Notes: a model not told the origin generated them from the sequence alone. Shown: positions 52,275-60,727, counted from the stretch's first letter. The stretch: DNA of 64,000 nt from RZYX01 sp036654375 (GCA_036654375.1 JAVVSD010000008.1:17557-81556); one strand, 5' to 3'. Numbers and translations are program-made.

Positions 52275-52919
52275 ATGAATTATAAAAAAGCAATTGTTGA
52301 TGCAGGAAAAAGAATGTATAACAGTAATTTGACTGTTGAAACATGGGGCAACATTAGTATAAAAGATACAGAAAAAGGACTTATTTATATAACGCCAAGT
52401 GCAATGAGTTATGAAGAGTGTACAGAAGATGATGTCATTGTGTGCGACTTGGAGGGGAATATTGTTGAAGGTAAAAGGAAGCCAACAGTAGAGAAAGATT
52501 TGCACTTATTAGTCTATAAAAACAGACCCGAAATTAATGCAATTGTTCATACACATCCAATTTATTCAATGATTTATGCCTGTCTTGGCAGAGAAATTCC
52601 ACAGGTTATTGATGAAGCTGCACAGGTTTTTGGAGATGCTGTAAAAGTTGCGGAATATGCTCTCCCGGGAAGTAAGGAACTTGCACACAATTGTGTTGAT
52701 GCGCTTGGAAAGGTTTCAAATGCGTGCCTTTTACAGTCGCACGGAGCAGTTTGCCTTGGCAAAGACATTGAAAAAGCATTTAAGGTTGCAAAGGTTCTTG
52801 AGATGACAGCACAGATTTATTACATGGCACAGTGCATCGGAACACCTTATAAAATTTCAGATGAGAATATTTCGGCAATGCTTGACTATGCACAGAATCA
52901 TTACGGTCAAGACAAATAA
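52275..52919 (+). CDS. Class II aldolase/adducin-family protein, probable 5-deoxyribulose/methylthioribulose 1-phosphate aldolase
   Basis: A 214-residue member of the family holding L-fuculose-phosphate aldolase, Ald2 and MtnB dehydratase. Zinc ligands are in VHTHPIYS (paired His) and LLQSHGAVCLG; the substrate phosphate pocket includes NISIKD and TPSAMSYEE, and the catalytic Glu is in the KDLHLLVY region. GAGGTGG precedes ATG 52275. Next to MtnA, phosphorylases and a DeoR repressor, the favoured reaction is cleavage of the ribulose 1-phosphate to DHAP and an aldehyde, as in the DHAP shunt. MtnB-type dehydration or fuculose cleavage is the alternative. Confidence 0.82.
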   Translation: MNYKKAIVDAGKRMYNSNLTVETWGNISIKDTEKGLIYITPSAMSYEECTEDDVIVCDLEGNIVEGKRKPTVEKDLHLLVYKNRPEINAIVHTHPIYSMIYACLGREIPQVIDEAAQVFGDAVKVAEYALPGSKELAHNCVDALGKVSNACLLQSHGAVCLGKDIEKAFKVAKVLEMTAQIYYMAQCIGTPYKISDENISAMLDYAQNHYGQDK

Positions 52920-53135
52920 AGTAGTAGCAAAACGAGTATTTGCGTAAAGCAGATGCTCGATTGCTTTGCCAAACTTAAAGCAAAATATGATTAAAAATAA
53001 ATTATATATTATAAGGTATATCATTTTCTTCGGATTTGATAGCAAAATTAGTAGCTTAAGTTAACAAAAATAATATTAATAAATATGCAAAATTAGCTAT
53101 TGATTAGTATTAATATTAAAATATAAAAAAAATTG
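52920..53135. other. AT-rich gap between aldolase and ppdK genes
   Basis: No ORF, clear terminator or recognised RNA. A weak duplicated GCTTTGCC/AAAGC pattern near 52970 is not a convincing hairpin. The ppdK promoter begins at 53136. Confidence 0.4.
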
Positions 53136-53164
53136 TTGGAAAATCAGATGGTTTATGCTATTAT
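53136..53164 (+). promoter_or_regulatory. Promoter for ppdK
   Basis: TTGGAA (53136-53141), 17-base spacer, TATTAT (53159-53164). Confidence 0.65.
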
Positions 53165-53225
53165 TATAGCAAACCATTTTTGGACAATAGTTTTATTAAT
53201 CACACAAATGGAGGGAGTTTTTAGA

Positions 53226-55850
53226 ATGGTTAAATATGTTTATCTGTTCTCAGAGGGCAATGGCTCAATGAAGGAGTTGCTCGGAGGTAAGGGTGCAAAT
53301 CTTGCTGAAATGACAAATTTGGGAATGCCAGTTCCACAGGGCTTCACAATTTCAACAGAAGCTTGCACAAAATATTACGAGGATGGTGAAACAATATCAC
53401 CAGAAATCGAAGCATTAATTTATGAATATCTCAAGAAAATGGAAGAGATTACCGGGAAGCAATTCGGCGATATTGATAATCCATTGCTTGTTTCAGTCCG
53501 CTCGGGTGCTCGTGCATCAATGCCAGGCATGATGGACACAATATTAAATCTTGGTCTTAATGATGAAGTTGTAATAGGACTTGCAAAGCTCACAAACAAT
53601 GACCGCTTTGCATACGACAGTTACCGTCGTTTCATTCAGATGTATTCAGATGTTGTTATGGAGCTTCCAAAGAAGCGTTTTGAAGTTATTATAGACGAAA
53701 TGAAGGACAAGAAGGGCGTAAAGCTTGACACAGAGCTTGATACAGAAGACCTTAAAGAAATGGTTCAGCTGTTCAAAGCTTTCTATAAAAAAGAACTCGG
53801 CTTAGAGTTCCCAACAGACCCAAGAGATCAGCTTATGGGTGCTGTTAAGGCTGTTTTCAGAAGCTGGAACAACGATAGAGCAATCTACTATCGCCGTATG
53901 AACGATATTCCAGCATCATGGGGTACAGCTGTTAATGTTCAGTCAATGGTATTTGGTAACATGGGTGAAGATTCAGGTACAGGTGTTGCATTTACAAGAG
54001 ATCCTGCAACAGGCACAAAGAACCTTTACGGTGAGTTCCTTATGAACGCACAGGGTGAAGATGTTGTTGCTGGTGTTCGCACACCACAGCCAATCGCTCA
54101 GCTTAAAGAAACAATGCCAGAGGTTTATGAGCAGTTTGCAACAATTGCTAATAACCTTGAGCAGCATTATAGAGATATGCAGGACATGGAGTTCACCATC
54201 GAAAAGGGCAAGCTTTATATGCTCCAGACTCGTAACGGAAAGAGAACAGCAACAGCTGCACTTAAAGTTGCTTGTGACCTTGTAGATGAGGGTATGATAA
54301 ACAAAGAGCAGGCTTTGCTTATGGTTGATCCAAAGCAACTTGACGCTGTTCTTCATCCACAGTTCGACGGTGCAGCAATAAAGGCTGCAACACCAGCAGC
54401 ATCAGCACTTCCAGCATCACCAGGAGCTGCTTGTGGTAGAGTTGCATTCACAGCACAAGAAGCAATTGAAGTCAGCAAGACAGGCGACCCAGTTATCCTT
54501 GTTCGTCTTGAAACTTCTCCAGAAGATATTGAAGGAATGCATGTTTCTGAAGGTATCCTTACAGTTCGTGGCGGTATGACATCTCACGCAGCAGTTGTTG
54601 CAAGAGGAATGGGTACATGCTGTGTATCTGGATGCGGAGAAATCAGCATTAATGAAGCTGCAAGAACATTTACACTTGGTGGCAAGACGGTAAATGGCGG
54701 TGACTATATTTCACTTGACGGCAGCACAGGTAACATATATCTTGAGAAAATTCCAACAGTTGAAGCAACAATTTCAGGCTATTTTGGCCGCTTTATGGGC
54801 TGGGCTGATGAAATCAGAAGCCTTGTCGTTAGAACAAACGCAGACACACCAGCAGATGCAAAACAGGCATTTGGCTTTGGCGCAGAGGGTATTGGCCTTT
54901 GCCGTACAGAGCATATGTTCTTTGAGGGTGAAAGAATCGCAGCAATGCGTGAAATGATTGTTTCAAAGACAGTTGACCAGAGAATAGCTGCACTTAAAAA
55001 ACTCCTTCCAATGCAGCAGGGTGATTTCGAAGCTATTTATGAGGCAATGCAGGGTAACCCTGTAACAATCAGGCTTCTTGATCCACCTCTTCATGAGTTC
55101 CTTCCAACAGATGAGCAGGACATTAAGGATTTGGCAGCAGAGATGAATCTCACAGTTGCTGACATCAAGGCAGTTATCACAGAACTACACGAGTTCAACC
55201 CAATGATGGGCCACAGAGGATGCCGTCTTGCAGTTTCATATCCTGAAATTGCTCAGATGCAGGCAACAGCTATTATTCAGGCTGCAATTTCAGTAATCAG
55301 ACGCACAGGAATGAGCGTTGTTCCAGAGATTATGATTCCTCTCATCGGTGACATCAATGAGCTTAAATATGTTAAGGGTATCATCACTTCAACAGCTGAT
55401 GAAATCATTGCAAAGAGTGGCACACCACTTGTTTATCATGTTGGTACAATGATAGAAATTCCAAGAGCTGCACTTATTGCAGATGAAATTGCAAATGAAG
55501 CAGAGTTCTTTAGCTTTGGAACAAACGATCTTACACAGATGACATATGGCTTCTCTCGTGATGACGCTGGCAAGTTCCTTAATGATTACTACAGCAAGAA
55601 GATATTTGAGTCTGATCCATTTGCAAAACTTGACCAAAACGGTGTTGGCAAGCTTATTGCAATGGCAGCAAAGCTTGGTCGCGAAGCACGCCCTGACATC
55701 AAGCTTGGAATTTGCGGAGAGCATGGCGGAGATCCATCATCTGTTGAATTCTGTCATCGTACAGGACTCAACTATGTATCTTGCTCACCATTCCGTGTTC
55801 CAATTGCTCGCCTTGCAGCAGCACAGGCACAGATTAAATACCCAAGATAA
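53226..55850 (+). CDS. ppdK: Pyruvate, phosphate dikinase
   Basis: Interconverts pyruvate, ATP and Pi with PEP, AMP and PPi; in anaerobic Firmicutes it often replaces or complements pyruvate kinase. The 874-residue protein shows the nucleotide-binding domain (LLGGKGANLAEMTNLGMPVPQGFTI), the phosphohistidine swivel domain GGMTSHAAVVARGMGTCCVSGC, and the PEP-binding barrel with MTYGFSRDD and the catalytic Cys in GICGEHGGDPSSVEF. GGAGGGA (53211-53217) fixes ATG 53226; the frame is open to 53133, but that runs through the promoter. Codon bias looks like that of a highly expressed gene. A terminator follows. Confidence 0.98.
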   Translation: MVKYVYLFSEGNGSMKELLGGKGANLAEMTNLGMPVPQGFTISTEACTKYYEDGETISPEIEALIYEYLKKMEEITGKQFGDIDNPLLVSVRSGARASMPGMMDTILNLGLNDEVVIGLAKLTNNDRFAYDSYRRFIQMYSDVVMELPKKRFEVIIDEMKDKKGVKLDTELDTEDLKEMVQLFKAFYKKELGLEFPTDPRDQLMGAVKAVFRSWNNDRAIYYRRMNDIPASWGTAVNVQSMVFGNMGEDSGTGVAFTRDPATGTKNLYGEFLMNAQGEDVVAGVRTPQPIAQLKETMPEVYEQFATIANNLEQHYRDMQDMEFTIEKGKLYMLQTRNGKRTATAALKVACDLVDEGMINKEQALLMVDPKQLDAVLHPQFDGAAIKAATPAASALPASPGAACGRVAFTAQEAIEVSKTGDPVILVRLETSPEDIEGMHVSEGILTVRGGMTSHAAVVARGMGTCCVSGCGEISINEAARTFTLGGKTVNGGDYISLDGSTGNIYLEKIPTVEATISGYFGRFMGWADEIRSLVVRTNADTPADAKQAFGFGAEGIGLCRTEHMFFEGERIAAMREMIVSKTVDQRIAALKKLLPMQQGDFEAIYEAMQGNPVTIRLLDPPLHEFLPTDEQDIKDLAAEMNLTVADIKAVITELHEFNPMMGHRGCRLAVSYPEIAQMQATAIIQAAISVIRRTGMSVVPEIMIPLIGDINELKYVKGIITSTADEIIAKSGTPLVYHVGTMIEIPRAALIADEIANEAEFFSFGTNDLTQMTYGFSRDDAGKFLNDYYSKKIFESDPFAKLDQNGVGKLIAMAAKLGREARPDIKLGICGEHGGDPSSVEFCHRTGLNYVSCSPFRVPIARLAAAQAQIKYPR

Positions 55851-55870
55851 CAAATAGTTTAACAACTTTT

Positions 55871-55900
55871 AAAGCACTGCCTTTTGGCAGTGCTTTTTTT
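55871..55900 (+). terminator. Intrinsic terminator after ppdK
   Basis: AAAGCACTGCC (55871-55881)/GGCAGTGCTTT (55886-55896), TTTT loop, seven T at the end. Confidence 0.92.
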
Positions 55901-55970
55901 GCGGTAAGATATAGATAAAATGGGCAAACTATGTTACAATGTCATTGAAAAATTTAAATGTGCTTATTTG

Positions 55971-56055
55971 TTGCTGCCGAGTAATGAATAATTAGCAAGC
56001 ATTCGGATTTCACACCGTTAGGCCTTTGAAGGTGTGAACCAGCCGAGTGCTTTTA
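55971..56055 (+). promoter_or_regulatory. Candidate riboswitch/attenuator leader of the MATE exporter gene
   Basis: The leader can fold two ways. A hairpin TTGCT (55971-55975)/AGCAA (55994-55998) has CCGAGT (55977-55982) in its loop, which can pair with ATTCGG (56001-56006), an H-type pseudoknot. Alternatively AGCATTCGG (55998-56006) pairs with CCGAGTGCT (56043-56051), followed by TTTTATTAT, a terminator with an 8-bp inner stem TTCACACC/GGTGTGAA. The shared ATTCGG makes the two folds exclusive. A TACAAT (55935-55940) could be the -10. A ligand-stabilised pseudoknot would be an ON switch; guanidine-IV (mepA motif) riboswitches precede MATE genes in Clostridia and are a natural candidate, not confirmed here. 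Confidence 0.6.
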
Positions 56056-56075
56056 TTATAATATTGGAGGCTTAA

Positions 56076-57398
56076 ATGCAAAAGTTAAAGGAAAACAAGA
56101 TTTTATTTCAGTTTCTGAGGTATGCGTCACTTAATGTTTTAGGAATGATAGGGCTTTCCTGCTATATTCTTGCAGACACTTTTTTTATAGCAAAAGGGCT
56201 TGGCTCAAATGGGCTTGCAGCACTAAACATTGCAATCCCTGTTTACAGCTTTATCTATGGGCTTGGGCTGATGTGCGGAATAGGAGCAGCGACAAGGTAC
56301 GCTATCTTAAAGCAAAATAAAGAGTCAAAACAGACAAACAGTGTCTTTACACAGTCGGTTATGTTTGTGCTGATGTTGTCTGCAATATTTTTTTCGCTTG
56401 GTCTATTTCTGTCAAAAGAGATTTCAACCCTGCTTGGGGCAAGTGATGCAATAGTTGGGATAACAAACACATATTTAAGAATAATTCTGCTGTTTGCACC
56501 TATGTTTATGCTGAATGAGCTTATTCATTGTTTTGTAAGAAACGACGGTAATCCAAGGCTTGCAATGATATCAATGCTAATCGGAAGCCTTTCAAATATT
56601 ATTCTGGACTATATTTTTGTTATAAAGCTTGGCACAGGAATGACAGGTGCAGCACTTGCAACTGGCATTGCTCCGGTTGTTGGATTAATTGTATCCTCCA
56701 TGCACTTTATTAAGAAGAGAAATAACTTTAAGTTCGTTAAGACAAGGCTAAGGCTTGCCGCAATTAAGGATATGATTTCACTTGGCACAGGAGCATTAGT
56801 AAATGAACTTTCGTCTGGCATAGTTATCATTGTGTTTAACTTTGTCATTCTGAGAATAGCGGGCGATATCGGTGTGGCGGCCTATGCAATAATTGCAAAT
56901 ATTGCGGTTGTTGTTGTGTCAATATTCACGGGTATTGCACAGGGAATGCAACCGCTTGTCAGCAGTAATTATGGCAAAGGCAACAAGGAAGGTGTGGTCA
57001 AAACATATCGTTATGGACTTATAACTGCCATTAGCTTTGCAACCATAATATATCTGATAGCATTTTTCCTTGCAGAGCCGATAACGGCAGTATTTAATGA
57101 AGAAAACAATGCAAAGCTTACTGAAATTGCAGTATATGGTATAAGGATTTATTTCACAGCAATTGCTTTTGTTGGGATTAATATAATAACATCAATCTTT
57201 TTCAGCTCAATTGATAAGCCAAAACAGGCTGTCACAATCTCTTTGCTAAGAGCATTCTTGCTAATAGTTCCGATAACGATTACTATGGCAACATTATTTT
57301 CAATGACGGGCGTTTGGCTGTCACTTCTAATATCAGAGGTTATAACGCTAATAATTTCGATGACACTATACTATAAAAACAAAAAGCAGATGGCATAA
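56076..57398 (+). CDS. MATE-family multidrug/cation exporter
   Basis: A 440-residue inner-membrane exporter with about twelve predicted helices in two homologous halves, typical of the MATE (MepA/NorM) family that extrudes cationic compounds using a Na+ or H+ gradient. Recognisable blocks are LADTFFIAKGLGSNGLAALNIAIPVYSFIYGLGLMCGIGAATRYAI and FTGIAQGMQPLVSSNYGKGN in the second half. TTGGAGG precedes ATG 56076. The gene stands alone behind a leader with riboswitch-like competing structures, which suggests control by its own substrate. Confidence 0.93.
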   Translation: MQKLKENKILFQFLRYASLNVLGMIGLSCYILADTFFIAKGLGSNGLAALNIAIPVYSFIYGLGLMCGIGAATRYAILKQNKESKQTNSVFTQSVMFVLMLSAIFFSLGLFLSKEISTLLGASDAIVGITNTYLRIILLFAPMFMLNELIHCFVRNDGNPRLAMISMLIGSLSNIILDYIFVIKLGTGMTGAALATGIAPVVGLIVSSMHFIKKRNNFKFVKTRLRLAAIKDMISLGTGALVNELSSGIVIIVFNFVILRIAGDIGVAAYAIIANIAVVVVSIFTGIAQGMQPLVSSNYGKGNKEGVVKTYRYGLITAISFATIIYLIAFFLAEPITAVFNEENNAKLTEIAVYGIRIYFTAIAFVGINIITSIFFSSIDKPKQAVTISLLRAFLLIVPITITMATLFSMTGVWLSLLISEVITLIISMTLYYKNKKQMA

Positions 57399-57416
57399 GC
57401 CACCTGCTTTAATTTT
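57383..57416. terminator. Terminator overlapping the end of the MATE gene
   Basis: AAAGCAG (57383-57389)/CTGCTTT (57404-57410) over TGGC/GCCA with one mismatch and an ATAA loop; it lies between converging genes and includes the stop codon. Confidence 0.75.
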
Positions 57417-57430
57417 AGGCAATTGTAAAA

Positions 57431-58273
57431 TTACTCAAGGTTTGTCTTTGTTTTCATAAGATGATCTGTAATGAAGAAGAAAACAGTACACAAAACAACA
57501 TTGAGCAAACATACTGATGCAATTGTGTATTGAACAGCCAACCCGGCACTATTATTAATTGCGTCAATATAGTTTGGCAAAACTGATGACAGTATATAAA
57601 CCATAATGAATGCAACAAATTGAACTGAAATGTAAATTACAAAGTAAGCACCAAATGAACCCAATACTCTGTTTTTGCTTGAAAATGAAGGTCCGGCAGA
57701 AATTGCGGTGTAGAACATGAGGTAGTTGCCTATTAGTGAAAGGAGCAAGATTACAACAATTTCAGCAATGATTGCCCACACAGGAACATGCATTTCAGGT
57801 GCCATACGCTCAAGCATAAGCATAAACTCGTGACACATCATTTTGAACGATTCTGCGGTTGACTCTGAATTCATAATTAAAGCGAATGTTCCAAAAACAA
57901 CAGCAAAGCTTACCAAAGACCAAATAATTGCAGAGAAAAGCTTTGAAAGAATAAGTGACTTTGTGTTTACAGGAAGAGTAAGCATAAGATAGCCTTCGTC
58001 TGTATAGAAGTTTTTGTAGAACCGTATAAGTATGAATAGAATGGTTGCAATTAAAACAACAAAGATTAGCAAGGTGTAGAGGATTGTGAAAAGTGAAGAA
58101 ATTCCCGAAACAATTTTTGCAAAAGATAGTGAAACGGATTCAAGAAATACCTCTTTTGATGAAACCCAGATGAAGAATTTTCCAATACAAGATGCACAAA
58201 TAAGAGCAATATACATTGGAACGAGCATTCTGCCACTGGCAATCAGTTCGTGTTTTGTAAGTTTTCCTAACAT
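57431..58273 (-). CDS. ABC transporter membrane protein (ABC-2-like)
   Basis: A 280-residue protein with about six predicted helices and a long, partly polar loop after helix two or three (FYTDEGYLMLTLPVNTKSLILSKLF, the motif seen in ABC-2-type permeases of YtrC/YtrD-like systems). ATG 58273 overlaps the end of the ATPase gene by 7 bases (ATGTTAG), so the two are co-translated. It completes a regulator-ATPase-permease operon. The substrate is unknown; related operons respond to cell-wall-active antibiotics. Confidence 0.82.
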   Translation of the reverse strand: MLGKLTKHELIASGRMLVPMYIALICASCIGKFFIWVSSKEVFLESVSLSFAKIVSGISSLFTILYTLLIFVVLIATILFILIRFYKNFYTDEGYLMLTLPVNTKSLILSKLFSAIIWSLVSFAVVFGTFALIMNSESTAESFKMMCHEFMLMLERMAPEMHVPVWAIIAEIVVILLLSLIGNYLMFYTAISAGPSFSSKNRVLGSFGAYFVIYISVQFVAFIMVYILSSVLPNYIDAINNSAGLAVQYTIASVCLLNVVLCTVFFFITDHLMKTKTNLE

Positions 58274-58965
58274 TTGAATGCCTCCCTAAACAGAGCATCA
58301 ACAGACTTGCCTTGCTCCTCTCTAATTTCATCAACAGTGGACTGCATAATAACCTCACCGTTTTTGATAAATACAAATTCGTCAAGAACTGTTTCGATAT
58401 CTGCAATAAGGTGGGTAGATATAAGAACAGTTGCGTTTTCGTTGTAGTTGCTAATAATTGTTTCAAGGATATAATCTCTTGCAGCTGGGTCAACTCCGCC
58501 GATTGGCTCGTCAAGCATATAAAGCTTTGCGTTTCGGCTCATAACCATTATGAGCTGAACTTTTTCCTTTGTACCCTTAGAAAGAGTTTTAAGCCTTCTT
58601 GCAGAATCAATGTTGAGTCTTGCAAGCATATCAATAGCCTTATTTTTGTCAAAGTCAGAGTAAAAGTCGGAGAAGAAGCTGATAAGCTGGTTAACAGTCA
58701 TATAGTCATTAAGGTAGTTGCGTTCAGGCAAGTAAGAAATGATTTTTTTGCTGTCAACTCCTGGAGCAAACCCCCCAACCTTTATTTCTCCTGCAGTTGG
58801 AACGAGAAGACCGCTTGCAAGTTTTATCAGTGTGGTTTTACCACTACCGTTAGGACCAAGAAGTCCAATGATTTTTCCTTCAGGCAATGACAGGTTAATG
58901 CCGTTAAGTGCGGTAAATTTACCGTAGTGTTTTCTGAGATTTGTACATTCGAGTACAGTGCCCAT
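58267..58965 (-). CDS. ABC transporter ATP-binding protein (YtrB-like)
   Basis: A 232-residue ABC ATPase with Walker A GPNGSGKTTLIKLASG, signature LSKGTKEKVQLIM (in place of LSGGQ, as usual for this subgroup), Walker B LYMLDEPIGGVD and switch His in LISTHLIAD. AAGGAGG lies inside the end of the regulator gene, and the start overlaps its stop by one base (TAATG). Together with the GntR/YtrA regulator and the downstream membrane protein it resembles the ytrABCD-type exporters of Firmicutes. Confidence 0.92.
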   Translation of the reverse strand: MGTVLECTNLRKHYGKFTALNGINLSLPEGKIIGLLGPNGSGKTTLIKLASGLLVPTAGEIKVGGFAPGVDSKKIISYLPERNYLNDYMTVNQLISFFSDFYSDFDKNKAIDMLARLNIDSARRLKTLSKGTKEKVQLIMVMSRNAKLYMLDEPIGGVDPAARDYILETIISNYNENATVLISTHLIADIETVLDEFVFIKNGEVIMQSTVDEIREEQGKSVDALFREAFKC

Positions 58966-59333
58966 TATAATTCCTCCTTGTAAGATTTTTCAATTAATTC
59001 AATAATTTGTTTCTTATTCAGCCCAAGCATTTGCATTCGGCTAATTAGTTCGTTGATATGCTCCTTTGCAAAATTGCTTTTAGCGTCTTCAATCACTTTT
59101 AAATCCTCTGTGATAAAACGACCATTTGTCCGCTGAGTATAGACAAGTCCAAGACGCTCAAGCTCTGTCAATGCTCGCTGCATAGTGTTTGGATTAACAG
59201 AAGCTTCAGCTGCAAGATCCCTGACAGAAGCAATCTTTGCTCCAGGCAGCAGCTCTCCAGAAATTATGTTGACTTTAAAATGGTCAACGAGCTGAAGATA
59301 AATGGAACGGTCAGATTTGAAGTCCCACGCCAA
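58965..59333 (-). CDS. GntR-family regulator, YtrA subfamily
   Basis: A 122-residue regulator: winged helix of GntR type (SIYLQLVDHFKVNIISGELLPGAKIASVRDLAAEASVNPNTMQRALTELERLGLVYTQRTNGRFI) and a short helical tail (about 45 residues) for dimerisation, which defines the YtrA subfamily, without a ligand-binding domain. It is first in its operon with the ABC genes. Direct repeats overlap its promoter, suggesting autorepression as known for YtrA. Confidence 0.92.
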   Translation of the reverse strand: MAWDFKSDRSIYLQLVDHFKVNIISGELLPGAKIASVRDLAAEASVNPNTMQRALTELERLGLVYTQRTNGRFITEDLKVIEDAKSNFAKEHINELISRMQMLGLNKKQIIELIEKSYKEEL

Positions 59334-59368
59334 AACAATACGCCTCCTTGCATTAATGTGTTAAGCAG

Positions 59369-59397
59369 ATAATACAATAATACAAGGAGAATGTCAA
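59369..59397 (-). promoter_or_regulatory. Promoter of the YtrA-like operon with overlapping repeats
   Basis: Minus-strand TTGACA (59397-59392), 17-base spacer, TATTAT (59374-59369). TGTATTAT occurs twice in a row, with the second copy covering the -10: a candidate operator for the GntR-type regulator. The -35 lies in the last codons of the GtrA-like gene upstream. Confidence 0.75.
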
Positions 59398-59879
59398 GTG
59401 TTATTACTATTTTTTTTAAAAATTAGTAGTTTGCTGAAAAAATAATTTATTATGACAACGATAATACTTATTATAATTTTAGATACCAGTTCTTTTTGTA
59501 AAAGCGTGTCGATAAGAATAAAAAGTCCAAGTTGCTCAACAAGCAGGGAAAATACTCGAGCTCCAAAAAAGGTGATACATTCCCTTGATACTGTGGCAAG
59601 TGCAAAGCTTTTGCTTTCAAAAACAAACAGCTTGTTTGTTATAAATGCAAATGCAACAGCAACAAACCATGCAATAACATTAGACAACAGATATGTTTTT
59701 CCAAAAAAGATGACATTCAAAAATGTGTAAGATGAAAGGTCAACACCCTTAAATAATTTATTTAAAAGTGTAAAAGCGACAAGGTTTACAGCAGTGGTAA
59801 GCACTCCGAAAACCAAATATAAAAGCATCTCTTTGTTAAATATTTTAGAAACAATAATAAATTTGTTTTTATTATCCAC
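59394..59879 (-). CDS. GtrA-like membrane protein
   Basis: A 161-residue protein with four predicted helices and the GtrA pattern (YLVFGVLTTAVNLVAFTLLNK at the start, AWFVAVAFAFITNKLFVF in the middle). GtrA-like proteins are thought to flip lipid-linked sugars for envelope glycosylation. The start is GTG 59879 with CGGAGG eight bases upstream. No glycosyltransferase gene is adjacent, so the partner is unknown. Its end carries the -35 of the next operon. Confidence 0.88.
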   Translation of the reverse strand: MDNKNKFIIVSKIFNKEMLLYLVFGVLTTAVNLVAFTLLNKLFKGVDLSSYTFLNVIFFGKTYLLSNVIAWFVAVAFAFITNKLFVFESKSFALATVSRECITFFGARVFSLLVEQLGLFILIDTLLQKELVSKIIISIIVVIINYFFSKLLIFKKNSNNT

Positions 59880-59995
59880 GATAAACCTCCGTGTAATAAA
59901 TAAGTAGTATTATTCTAACATATTTTTTAAAAAAGTAAAAATAAATTTATATTAAGACTTGTAGTTTATTTTTTGCTTGATTTGGCTTATAATAA

Positions 59996-60024
59996 TTGAC
60001 ATAAGGCTTAAAAAAAGTTATCAT
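59996..60024 (+). promoter_or_regulatory. Promoter for the proline-repeat protein gene
   Basis: TTGACA (59996-60001), 17-base spacer, TATCAT (60019-60024). Confidence 0.7.
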
Positions 60025-60064
60025 AAGTGTTGTATAAACTAATGAGAAAGGAGCATAAAAATAA

Positions 60065-60712
60065 ATGAAGGCACGAGATAAACAAAAACTTTACGGAACC
60101 TTAACTCTGCTCGCTTCTATAGCTGTTGCAATTGGAACAGCACTTTCAATAACCTATGTGGCTCTTGGATTTCTTGTTATATATGTTCGCGATAACTTTT
60201 CTGAATGGAATGAAAAAAGAAAAGCAGAGAATGCAGCAAACAAAGCAATGGGAATTAAAAAAGAACCAGGATTGCTTGCAACTTTAAAAGCAAAGAAAAA
60301 GGCAAAGAAAGCAAAGGAAAAGGCAGCCAAAAAAAATAATGCCAAGACAGTAACAACTCCAATAACAGGCGGAATTCCAGTCAAGCCTGTTGAATTCAAT
60401 ACAATACAAAAACCTGTAGTGGAGGAGAAAAAACCTGTCTATAAGCCAGAACCTGTGGTTTTATCACAGCCAATCGTAACTCCACAGCCTGTTGTTAAAC
60501 CGCAGCCAATCGTAACTCCACAGCCTGTTGTTAAATCGCAGCCAATCGTAACCCCACAGCCTGTTGTTGAAACAAATAATATTACTTCACCAAAAGTTAT
60601 TGTTTCAGAAGGACAAATTAAAATTGCAATGCCACCAATGGTGCATGATGCAGACAGTGATGATGACGATGATTTCAGAGCTGGCAGCAGATTTAAAGGC
60701 ATAAAATTTTAA
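60065..60712 (+). CDS. Membrane-anchored protein with proline-rich repeats
   Basis: A 215-residue protein: one or two helices near the N-terminus (about residues 10-42), a Lys/Ala/Glu-rich, probably helical stretch (about 50-95: LKAKKKAKKAKEKAAKKN), then a proline-rich region with three 12-residue repeats of QPIVTPQPVVK type, and an acidic tail DADSDDDDDF. GAAAGGAG precedes ATG 60065. The layout resembles the VxPE-repeat protein at 13249. No family is recognised; a scaffold or spacer function is a guess. Confidence 0.7.
   Translation: MKARDKQKLYGTLTLLASIAVAIGTALSITYVALGFLVIYVRDNFSEWNEKRKAENAANKAMGIKKEPGLLATLKAKKKAKKAKEKAAKKNNAKTVTTPITGGIPVKPVEFNTIQKPVVEEKKPVYKPEPVVLSQPIVTPQPVVKPQPIVTPQPVVKSQPIVTPQPVVETNNITSPKVIVSEGQIKIAMPPMVHDADSDDDDDFRAGSRFKGIKF
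60467..60574 (+). repeat. Three tandem 36-bp coding repeats
   Basis: Units at 60467-60502, 60503-60538 and 60539-60574, encoding QPIVTPQPVV followed by KP, KS and ET. The first two units differ by one base; the third has a few more changes. Confidence 0.92.
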
Positions 60713-60727
60713 ATTTTTTATTTTTAC

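Noticed and set aside
60467..60574. Regular 36-bp repeats resembling a CRISPR array
   Set aside because: The units are directly adjacent with no spacers and remain in frame within a coding region.
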